22,000 nucleotides of DNA from Hymenoscyphus infarciens. Taxonomy: Eukaryota; Ascomycota; Leotiomycetes; Helotiales; Helotiaceae. Shown in pieces: positions 10,545 to 19,237 of this stretch (the first letter of the stretch is position 1; each line of letters starts with the position of its first letter). Both the position numbers and the translations under genes were made by a program. Location of the stretch: contig LLCB01000566.1 in NCBI GenBank assembly GCA_001414345.1, positions 1 to 22,000 of the forward strand. Reading direction: 5' to 3'. The notes beneath the pieces are model-generated. The model saw only the letters and a list, made by a program, of their open reading frames with translations. It did not search any database and had not been told where the DNA came from.

Positions 10545-11293
10545 GGGAGGTTTCGTTTGTTTGGTATGAGTGATGGGGGTGTAAACTTTTGGGGGATTGA
10601 ATGGATGATGGATGAAGGGATGAAATGATTGACGATTGTTTGTGGTTTTTTGAGAGCAGAAATATCGTACGTGTCTTTCTCTCACTTTGAGTGAGAAGGG
10701 TTATGCGAGTTTGTAGCTGGTTTAGTTTGGTACTTGAGATACTCTAGGGGGACTAGATTTGATAGGGGTAGGCGTTTTTTTGTAGGTATAAATTATGGAA
10801 TGAGTCTAAATAGGTAAAATCAATCATTCGTTTTCTACAGGCCTTCCCTATGATGGATATGCTTGCTCGTTGTTTCAACTTTTCTTGGACAATTTCTCAT
10901 TGCCCAGGTTGTCTGAAACAATTGGGGGCCGTTGTACTAAATCGTCTGGGTCATGAAATGGATTGTGCGAGGGGTTTGGGATAATTTAATTAGGTTCTCC
11001 TAGAAGGTTTAGATAATGTGCTCTAGATAGGAAGGTGCGAAGCTGGTTCATGGTGGCCGGGACGTTCTAGATTCCTAAAAGATAAAATTTTTTCATCTTT
11101 TCCACTTTTCATCCTTTCGTCAGGTGTTATGTACTTGATGAATAGTATATTAGTATATTGGAAAGTTTGAGGTGAGGGGATCGAAGTGATTAGATACAGG
11201 AGGATAGGTAGGAGTAGAGGATGGATACTTCTACCTAGGATGTTTGGAACTTTTTAGGAAGTTTTTTAGGAACTTTTTTAAGAGGGAAAGGAA

Positions 11294-11314
11294 GGGGGAG
11301 GGGGAGGGAGGGGG
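11294..11314 (+). other. G-quadruplex-type tract
   Basis: Four G runs of 5, 5, 3 and 5 bases are separated by single A residues, which fits the consensus for a stable short-loop G-quadruplex on the plus strand. It is intergenic, about 750 bp past one gene and 800 bp before the stop of the convergent gene. Confidence 0.8.
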
Positions 11315-11488
11315 AGAGGTGGGAGGTTTGTTGTTTTGTGCCTAGTTCTTTTTTTGAGGGGGGGTTTGTTTTTTGTTAGATGCTGTAATTGGAATTGTTC
11401 TTTTTATATTTTATTTATTTATTTTAATTTTAATTTTTATATTTATTTTTATATACTTTGTTGTGGATGAGATGGGAGTGCGTCTCTT

Positions 11489-11528
11489 GGTATGAGGGGG
11501 TATGAGGGGGTATGAGGGGGTATGAGGG
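11489..11528 (+). repeat. 10-bp G-rich tandem repeat, four copies
   Basis: Four copies of GGTATGAGGG in a row. The resulting G5 runs with 5-nt TATGA spacers also fit a G-quadruplex pattern. It superficially resembles a telomere repeat but is not the canonical TTAGGG. Confidence 0.9.
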
Positions 11529-12115
11529 TAAGGTCGTGTGTTGGCGCGGTACTGAACTAGTAGTTAGTTAGACGGCTTTCTCTTGGGATGGTGCTATGTT
11601 TTGGGATTCTGACTTGTTCTTGGTTTTGGAGGGTGGATTGTGGAGTAGTGAGGGCCTTCTTTGCGTTTTATAAGATGTTTTTATAAGATGTGGGTATTTT
11701 TTAGGTGTCCTGTGGATTACTGGAATTTGTTACTATGGTGTATTTCTTTGGTAACCTATGAATAGCGCAACTTTTGTCTCGGTTGCTAGTTATAGGGAAC
11801 CTGTAGATAATGTTACATGACTTTGTTTTTATTTTTATAAGACGCGGGTATTAGTAGATAGTGCTGTAGGTGCTATAAGCGTGCGTCAAACTTCCAGTTA
11901 GCTTTCATTTTCTTGAGTATTGTTCGATTGAATAATAGTAGAGGCAGTTGACAAGGGCTACAGAGATGATGGAGAGATTTTGGGAAGTTGAGGGGGGTAG
12001 GGAGGTATGTTTATGTTTTGAGGGAGCTTGAAAACTAATCGCGTCTCCAAGTTCTCAACCCCCTTCCCTTCCCAACTTAAAAATCCTTTCCATCTTCCGT
12101 CTTCCATCTTCCACT

Positions 12116-12919
12116 TCAAAACCGAGCTTTCGCAGGAAGATACTTCATGTAACTAAATACATAATGACCCCACTTCTCACCACCAACCTCCTTGGGTGGC
12201 GGTCCCGGCGCGTACGCATCTAAATCTACATCCAACGTCCCTAGTACTTCAAACCCAGACTTCTTGTATGCTCCTACTGCTCCCTCTGAGGAATGGACCC
12301 AGGTAAAGATGTCTTTGTGGTCGGCGAATGCGGTACCCCATTTCAAAAGTTCGGAACCGACGCCTTTTCCCTGATGCGCTGGGGAAACAGACATGGAGAC
12401 CATGAACATGCAGCGTGTTCCGGGGGGCATGAGAGTTTCCATCCATCGGTTCAGGTTGGACGAGGTGAGGGTGTTGAGGCGTCTGAGTGGATCTTTTCCC
12501 TCGGCCTCGATATCTCGTGGTTCTTGTTCTGAGGGGCTTTCGACGTTCCTTGAGTCTTGCGCTTTTGCTTCCTCCCTCACCACTTCCACATTCTTCTCAA
12601 TTTCCTCCTCCTCCCCTTCAAACTTCTCACCTGCTGGAAAAGGAAGCTCGCCCTCCTCCAGCCCCCTAAATCCCCAAGCGGCAAAACCGAGGATCGCACC
12701 CGTCAAATCATCAACTGCTTTGAGAAGCACACATTTCTTGGAGGTGATGTAAGTGGGTAGTCTTTCCAATGAGTCTTTCTCGTGATCGTAGGGCTCTGAA
12801 CCTTGTTCTTTCAGGAGGGTGTGGCGATCTGTTTCGAAGGATTGGCCGGAGATTTTGGCGAGGAGGGGGATGTCGGGGAGGGTGGCGGGGAGGATTGAAA
12901 TGCCGGGTGAGATGGACAT
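12116..12919 (-). CDS. GNAT-family N-acetyltransferase
   Basis: Single-exon gene of 267 aa. It starts MSISPGISILPATLPDI and has a typical GNAT beginning (ATLPDIPLLAKI). The acetyl-CoA pocket is visible as SMSVSPAHQGKGVGSELLKWG (about 175-195), with the QGKGVG P-loop at 183-188. It is followed by WVHSSEGAVGAYKKSGFEVLG (207-227), the usual last strand-helix of the fold. Residues 100-150 are a Glu-rich insert with no clear fold. The acceptor is not predictable; relatives in fungi are mostly uncharacterised and probably cytosolic. I chose the ATG at 12919 because it sits in an AAAATG context and matches the family start. An in-frame ATG at 13075 would add 52 Pro/Ser/His-rich residues that look like untranslated leader. 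Two CACGTG motifs lie upstream. Confidence 0.9.
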   Translation of the reverse strand: MSISPGISILPATLPDIPLLAKISGQSFETDRHTLLKEQGSEPYDHEKDSLERLPTYITSKKCVLLKAVDDLTGAILGFAAWGFRGLEEGELPFPAGEKFEGEEEEIEKNVEVVREEAKAQDSRNVESPSEQEPRDIEAEGKDPLRRLNTLTSSNLNRWMETLMPPGTRCMFMVSMSVSPAHQGKGVGSELLKWGTAFADHKDIFTWVHSSEGAVGAYKKSGFEVLGTLDVDLDAYAPGPPPKEVGGEKWGHYVFSYMKYLPAKARF

Positions 12920-13170
12920 TTTCTTCTTCTTATGGTAAAGGGACGATGATGGGGGGATAGATTTTATTGGTGGTGGTAAAAATTGTGGGATGTAGTTGTA
13001 GTTAGTGAAAGGTAAGTGATGGATGGTTGATTCAGAGCTTTGGGGAGGGGGGTGAATTGGTTCATGATGTAACAAGAGATTTTGAAAATTTGAGGCGAGG
13101 AGTCATTCGGTGTGTTTGGAATGGAAGTAAGCAAGTGTTTTTAGGTCAGAGCAATTGTTTCAAGTGAGAG

Positions 13171-13338
13171 CACGTGTTCGCTTATTTCGAGGGTGTTGAA
13201 AATATTGCGAGGAATGAAATAAGAAGGGCTTATTGAGGTTTAGAATAATTATTATGGGGTTGCTGATGCGAGGAGTTCCTGCTGGTAAAAGAATAGGGCG
13301 GTTTTGAGAGAGTCTAGAATGGGAACTTGCTGCACGTG
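13171..13338. promoter_or_regulatory. Two CACGTG (E-box) motifs upstream of the GNAT gene
   Basis: CACGTG occurs at 13171-13176 and 13333-13338, 252 and 414 bp upstream of the GNAT ATG. The palindrome is the core site of bHLH factors such as Cbf1/Pho4 in yeasts. Binding here is inference only. Confidence 0.35.
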
Positions 13339-13399
13339 ACAGCCCCTGCTCCCTTAGAATTCGGTCACTTTGTTACTGTTCCTTCATGATTGTAAGAAC

Positions 13400-13717
13400 C
13401 GGTATGCTTTATTCACTAAGCATATAACACACTAAATATGCCTAGATATACTCTAAATCTGCGATAGCCAACCTCGAAAGTTTATTGAAATAACTTAAGT
13501 CTTCTAATTGTCTAGAATAATTATGTTAAATAAAAGTTACACGGATGAATACCTAGTACACTATATCTTCCAATAGTTCGAGACTTCGCTTAGTTATCTA
13601 TATTGATCTAAAAGAATTCGAATATAATATAACAGCTTAACTTACCAAACTGACTACTTAAAACTATAAAGTAGTAACGTAACTAATTAATTCCGCAATT
13701 GGCGAATAAAGCATACC
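13400..13717. mobile_element. Small AT-rich element with 14-bp inverted ends (MITE or LTR remnant)
   Basis: GGTATGCTTTATTC at 13401-13414 is matched by its exact reverse complement at 13704-13717. AGAAC flanks both sides (13395-13399 and 13718-13722), as a 5-bp target duplication would. The interior is strongly AT-rich with no ORF, consistent with RIP decay. An alternative reading extends the element to 13391-13723, with TGT...ACA ends like a solo LTR; then the AGAAC copies would be internal and the outer flanks do not match. The family is unassigned. Confidence 0.6.
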
Positions 13718-14104
13718 AGAACATCTCACCTGAGTAAATTCGGGAAAACAGTTGGTTTGTCTTCAGTAAGATGATGATCCCGTACTCCTCTGTGGATCTT
13801 ACTTGTCTGAGCATAAAGACTTTGATACCACACTGATTCCGGTACAGCCACTCGATTACTGGGATCAGTACGACGTGATGTTTTCAACTTCTGGTGATCA
13901 CAGTATGTATTTACAAAAATTCGAAGCTCTACTTTCTATGAGTTTTTAGGTATCAAAGCTCTAGAACAAAAACCCCAATGGTATATAAATCACCGCTCAT
14001 GCAACCATCCATGCTATGCAATTAAACAGGCCAAACACCAAAAGCAACGCTCAAAAAGCCACACCACTGAATCGAACCACCCATTATCTTCCCCATCAAC
14101 TTCA

Positions 14105-16522
14105 TCAACTCTTGTCTGTCCACTTGGTTGGAACCCCTTCACCAACAGTAAACTTTGACTTCGCGTCGTCATTGAATGCCACGGTATCATATGCATAGCT
14201 CCCAATAGTTCCGTCCTTTTTAGTGGTACTTCCTTCAACGCACTGCTTAGCACCCCATGCTCGATCAGCTACTCTTCCCCAGAGACCGGCGATATCGAAA
14301 AGATCGGATGGCTCGAAGTAGATTCTGCAGTTTGTGGCTTCGTAGACGAATTCGAGGGGGGTCTCGTCTGCGTTTGTGGAGTTGTAGTTATTCTTCAAAT
14401 TGAAACGGCCTGATAACTCGGAAGGTCCGATGGGAGGATCGACAATGGTAACATTGTATTGAGCGGGTATGGATTGAAGTGATGGGTATTGAAGTTTTTG
14501 TTGTGCGTAAACGGCTTGAGAATCATAGCATGCTTTTGTCAGGTTGCGGATTTCTTTGTGGCCGAGAACTTGCGCTCTGTTTTCTTGTTAGTTTCCGTAT
14601 TATAAAAAGGAGGGAGGATATGTACCCTTTGGTACCGGCAACTCCCTGTATGGGCCCAGTCTTCGCTCTTCCTCCGACACCAATACTTCTCACCCCACCT
14701 TGGGACTTCATCAACTGCGAGAATAAAGCACAAGTAGACCCACAAGTCCCATCTTGCAAAAGAATGATATCCATATCAGGCAACGTGTCCGGTGTATTCC
14801 CGCCCCCGAAAACCTTCCCACCATTGCCCGGTCGTTCGAGTGCAGTGAAGTTATCCCCAGAAATCGTATTGGGACCATTGAAATCTTTGTAAGTCTTGAA
14901 TTTCTGATTGTTTGCATTTACCATGTCGCCGATGGAGTAAGAGCCGAAAGATGCTCCGACATTGTCGAAAAGTTTGGTTTTTATGGTATCCATTGTGGTT
15001 GCGACGTTGGAAAGGAAATCTGTCATGGGGGTGGAACGTTGACGAGTTGCGCCGAGTACCTCATCAGATGGGAAGAAGGCGCCGAATGTTTGGTAGCCAT
15101 TTCCTACTACGCCTCCACCGTTGCCTTGGACCTGTTGATTGTCAGTACTCTCATTTTTTTGGAAATTTAAATGGGTGTGTAGGATTTGGGAACTTACGTC
15201 GATGACCATCTTTGTTTTTCCAGCTGATTTCGCGAGAGCAAGGAATTGCTGGATTATAGCAACTTGACTGACTTTCGTGTTTTCCTCATCAGTAAAAGCA
15301 GTGATATCAAGGACGGCCACGTTGGAGTTTGGTTCCTTGAGGAAGTAACCAGCTGTTTTTCCATCTGGGTCTCCAATAACAGGGGTAGGAAATCCAGTCT
15401 TAGAAGGAAAGGCATTTCCCGGTTGCACAGAGGTTTTGGCCTGTCTAACATTGATTTTCGTTGCAGCAGCAACACTCTTTGGAGGCGCAACAAACTGGCT
15501 ATAAACATCTGAGCCGCTTTTTACATTCTTGAAGCTTTTCATTAGAGCCGCGTAATTATCTTTGGATTGAGAGGTTCCATTCTCAAATGTCCATGTGGTT
15601 TTATCGGCGTTGAAACCGTGTTGGTAAATCTTTCCTTGTGGTTCATCGCCTGCGTCTCTGTTGAGAGGGAGTTTGGAGTAGACGAGGTTGTAGATCGCGT
15701 CAGGATCATGGTATTGTTCAGCATCGAGACCTGCGCGGAGCATGAAGTCCGGTGCCGGTTCTCCGTTGATGGTTTTTATGGATGAGGGTTTGAACGAGTT
15801 TGGGGCTTTTTGGAGTTGAATCAAATCACCTATTTTGTTTGTTAGTACATAAACTTGGAAATCCTAGAAGAGAGGGGCCTGCTACTTACCGACGATATAA
15901 GGCTGGGGAATGCTTTTGCCATCGAGAGATACAGAAACCACTGGTGGAATTCCGAGACTGACTGTGAATAAATCTTTCAGAGGCACTGGGACACCAGCGT
16001 GGAAATCTCGCTGCAAAACGTTGACCAGAAAGTTAACATCATTTTCAAAATCCCATTCGCTTTTGTAAATTCCGCCCTTGATGTTCTCGGAGATCTTCCC
16101 AATTCCGCCAATCACGTCAACAGCATCAAGTGTCCAACCTTCCGGGGGTGATTTGAGATAAGCCAGTGTACTTTGAAAATTGAGGTAAGGAAGGTAGTAA
16201 TCGAGATATGCTTGTGCTTTTTTGGCATCCAGAGGTACTGAATCAAGGCATTTTTGAACGATGGATACGGGGATGTGGGCGCTCTTTTGGTTTCCAATGA
16301 GATTGTTTCCTAACACTCGTTAACGATGATAAACGTTGGAGGGCTTAGAAATATACCAGCTGGGGTTTTCCACGAAGCTTCAAGACTTGCAACTGCAGCA
16401 CAAGGTTCTTGCTTACTCTGTCTGGCTTCAACCAGTGTTGGAGATGTCGCGACTTTCGAAGAAGGTGCAGCAAATGTAGAACCAACAAACACCGCCGCAA
16501 AAAGACCATGTGAGAGAAGCAT
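14105..16522 (-). CDS. Secreted peptidase S41 family protein (CPAF-like serine protease)
   Basis: Five exons: 16522-16357, 16309-15890, 15829-15198, 15131-14626 and 14576-14105, with introns of 47, 60, 66 and 49 nt; 2196 nt, 731 aa. The first residues (MLLSHGLFAAVFVGSTFAA) form a signal peptide with likely cleavage after Ala19, so it should be extracellular. The S41 catalytic region is DIILLQDGTCGSTCALFSQL, with Ser538 in GSTC the likely nucleophile, flanked by Cys536 and Cys540. His159 in RDFHAGVP is a plausible general base by analogy with the CPAF-type active site. Several N-glycosylation sequons (NGT, NFT, NLT, NVT, NST) support secretion. Related proteins are common among secreted proteins of plant-associated ascomycetes, but the substrate is unknown. 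All exon joins restore an uninterrupted frame. The third intron has a length divisible by three and no stop. Confidence 0.92.
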
Positions 16523-17455
16523 ATTAGGAAAAGAAACGATACGCCAAGAAAATGGAGTAATAAGAAAGTAGAAAAAAGGAAAAAGGAAAAAGTGTGTTGG
16601 AACAACAAAATGCTTCGCTGTTGTAAATCTCAAGTGAAATAGAAAAGGTACGAAGTACTTATTCTTTCGCATTTCTTCCCCAGAATAAGCCTCCTCCCCA
16701 AATCTCCCGCAGCCAGGTTGTGCGGGAACGGCTGATGCGGCGGATTTGGAGGCAGGCATGCAAAACATTGAGGATGACAATGTACGAAGAAAGTAATTGT
16801 GGCGTACCTTTGCCGTACTTCTCCACGAGTCGAGTTCCAAAATAGGGAGGCTCAGATACGAAACTGTGTAATTGGTCAAAAAATACATCAAACAACCCTG
16901 TGAATGAAGCTCCCCCGAGTGGCTAAGCGACAGAGTTTCAAGTCCATGATTTGGTCTTCTGAAAATAGAGCAAAATGATTGGCCGAGAACTGCGAGAAAC
17001 CTCAAGCCACAACTATGTGTGTCGCATATTGCGTACAATATTTGACCAACGCGAAGCCCCGCTGAGGTTTACGCAGAAAATTCCAAGCCCGGGGGCGATG
17101 AAATTTTGATGTCCTCAACTGGGCTTATTTCAGCGAGAGTGACAACAACAAGCCATCTCGTTCTTAAAAGTCCAGTCACCTGGCAAAGGATTTTAGGTAA
17201 TATCAGTCGAAATTAACGTTGGTCCTTCATGCTCCTACTATCGCGGCGGGCGTATGTCAGCTCCCGCAGTTTCTCAATCCTGCTGCGAGGCGCAGTCGCG
17301 CAGTTGTTTCGAGTTTCGAACGACCGAGTTAGTTGGTGCACCAGCCTTGCGATGGGGATATGCTAAATTTCGTAGCGAGGAGGAGTTTTGATGGAATGTG
17401 AAGTTGGTTGTTTTTGGTTTGTTGCAAATCGCGGTTTCTTATACGCGCCTAGCGG

Positions 17456-17608
17456 CACGTGATGGCAGTGCTAAAGTTCAAATAAGGAAACCTGGAAGTA
17501 TTAGCTCGTATTTTTCTGTTGTCGATTTGAAGTAATGAACTGCGCTCAAACATGGCTATGGTATTACTGTCAACCCCCTTGAGCCTATACTATAATCCAT
17601 GTCACGTG
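17456..17608. promoter_or_regulatory. Two CACGTG (E-box) motifs in the divergent region
   Basis: CACGTG occurs at 17456-17461 and 17603-17608. Distance from the protease start is about 0.9-1.1 kb, so a role is uncertain. Noted because a second pair lies upstream of the GNAT gene. Confidence 0.3.
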
Positions 17609-17784
17609 TTGCATGTCAAGTAAAGATTTGTCGGAGCCCGCAAGTTTTCAACTGGTGCTGTATCCAGGAGTTGGCTTTTCTGCGTGCTATTTACACTTTG
17701 TTGAGGAATCTGTGGGTGAGGTTGGATATTTTTAATTCGTCTTTTGACACAGGCATAAGGGTTAATAACAATCATACTATACTA

Positions 17785-18683
17785 TAGTGTAGTCGATAGT
17801 ATTATCGTAATAAAATACTGTAGTATTTTAGATTAATATATTATTATGATATCCTAGTAGTACGTATCCTAATACGCTATAATACGATTGTAATATCGTG
17901 ATATTATACAGTATATCTTTTAATAACTCGTAAGTGCTAAAACCCACTTTTTCTTAAAATAAGGCTATTTATACTTTTTCTATATACTCTTTTATTACTT
18001 ACTTATTACTAAACTTCGTATTATATACTTTATTAAATAAAGATTAAGCGTATACTAGAACGTTTAGCTTTATTTTTTTAAACTAATATAATCGTTTTAT
18101 AGAATTATATATATAATTTAGCTAGTATTTAGACTAAAAGATTTTTTAATTTATCGATTTAGTTAATCTTTATATATAATTAAAGGGTAAAATCTAATAA
18201 ATTTAATATACTAGTTTTTATATCTATTCTAGCTATTAATCTAACGTTGTTGTCGTCGAATTAGTACTTGGTGTTAATAGATTTTTAGATATGTTTTCTG
18301 CGTACATAGGCCACATTTATTACTTTGTGTTGCTTAGTTTAGTTTAAGAGCTATTTATATAATTCTTTTTTTAAAATATTCTGTTTAAATAGATCTATAA
18401 TTCTAGCTATTTAGTACTATATTTTCAGCACTGTGCGTTGTACTATGTAGTTTTAAAAGATGAGGCTAAAAAGAAGTAGAGTTAAAATCCAGGGTAAAAA
18501 GCTTAAATATTTGGGCTTAGTAATACTACGATATTATCATGATATCGATTAAAATACTAACAATATAAAGGATAATATTGTTGGATATCGTGGCATTTAA
18601 ATAGTATAAATAGTACGTATTAAAGTGGGTTTCCAACAATATATCGTGGTGGTATAATATTGCAAATACTATCGACCACACTG
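17785..18683. mobile_element. Decayed hAT-like DNA element, RIP-mutated
   Basis: The ends are inverted: AGTGTAGTCGATAGTATT at 17786-17803 and, as reverse complement, AGTGTGGTCGATAGTATT at 18665-18682, one transition apart. Adding one base gives TAGTG/CAGTG termini, and CAGTG-type ends suit the hAT superfamily. The 8 bp outside each end are CTATACTA (17777-17784) and CTGTACTC (18684-18691), matching at six of eight, as an old 8-bp target duplication would. A subterminal inverted pair (AACCCACTTT near 17940, AAAGTGGGTT near 18624) lies inside. The interior is very AT-rich with no ORF of 60 codons, so any transposase has been lost. A pogo/mariner origin is less likely because TA does not flank the right end. 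Confidence 0.65.
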
Positions 18684-19118
18684 CTGTACTCGCCCAGGCC
18701 ACACAAATAACTAAATGAGAGAATGAATTTTATTCACGAAACTATATTGGTCGATAGTGGAATGGTTCTTCGTCTAGACTTTCTAGATATGCTGGAGTGT
18801 TCACGATTACACAGTGAATCTGTACTGCAGTCCCTGTGAGATTGCTGACCGTTTGGCGAACGGGTTGTTGCAGCACTGGGAAGTATGATATAATTCGCGG
18901 AGAAGGATTCCATTTGAATTGACTAAAAGCCCTATACACTCTCAAAGTATTTGGTCTCCTTACTCGTTTTCACGGAAAATTTCTCAACCCAATCGTGGGC
19001 AATGGAGCCATGTTTCGATTGGGAATCTTCGTCCCAACTATTTCTGCCAATTCCAAATTTGAGCATGATTCATTGAATGATTCATCTTTACCCCTCACTT
19101 TCCCCTCACTGTACCTTT

Positions 19119-19145
19119 GTCTATTCGTCTATTCGTCTATATAAA
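19119..19145 (+). promoter_or_regulatory. TATA box preceded by an 8-bp tandem repeat
   Basis: TATATAAA at 19138-19145 lies 93 bp upstream of the BCS1-like ATG. It overlaps the last of three GTCTATTC-type units (19119, 19127, 19135) and follows a C/T-rich tract. This is a plausible core promoter by position and sequence; no start-site data. Confidence 0.55.
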
Positions 19146-19237
19146 CTTCCTTCTCGTGCACTCTCCTTCTACACTTCTTTCTCTGCACGACAACAGGCAT
19201 ACCTCGGTGTACTGGGTGACACTCAGAGACCAACAAA

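Larger units (their letters stand above)
10545..12115. other. Convergent intergenic region, low complexity
   Basis: These 1571 bases lie between the stops of two converging genes. They hold G-rich tracts at 11294-11314 and 11489-11528 (listed separately), an A/T-only stretch at about 11400-11460, and a repeat of about 21 bp at 11678 and 11832 whose copies differ by two T/C transitions. I see no gene; the open frame at 10347-10685 (minus) is only the antisense of the preceding exon. Confidence 0.6.
12920..14104. other. Intergenic region with an AT-rich inverted-repeat element
   Basis: These 1185 bases contain the promoter of the GNAT gene (left part) and the 3' side of the protease gene (right part). 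In between is an AT-rich stretch, 13391-13723, with inverted ends (listed separately), then about 250 bases with short inverted pairs such as CTTTGATACC at 13820 and GGTATCAAAG at 13949. I see no gene. Confidence 0.65.
16523..19237. other. Divergent intergenic region between protease and BCS1-like gene
   Basis: These 2715 bases separate two divergent starts. Bases 16523-16650 read as an A/G-rich plus strand, that is, a pyrimidine-rich leader for the protease. Bases 17040-17480 are relatively GC-rich, with CACGTG at 17456 and 17603. Bases 17785-18683 hold a decayed transposon-like element (listed separately). The rest, up to the TATA box at 19138, is probably the BCS1-like promoter. Open frames such as 16659-16895, 17599-17787 and 18742-18945 have no recognisable content. 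Confidence 0.6.

Noticed and set aside
11489..11528. Telomere-like or interstitial telomeric repeat
   Set aside because: The unit is GGTATGAGGG, not TTAGGG, and there are only four copies.
16310..17038. 242-codon minus-strand open frame starting at 17038
   Set aside because: Its C-terminal part is the signal-peptide exon of the protease. The upstream part lacks similarity, and the ATG at 16522 directly precedes a classic signal peptide, so the longer start is not used.
18742..18945. 67-codon minus-strand open frame beside the hAT-like element
   Set aside because: No motif, no splice partners and no promoter signal; length is within chance.
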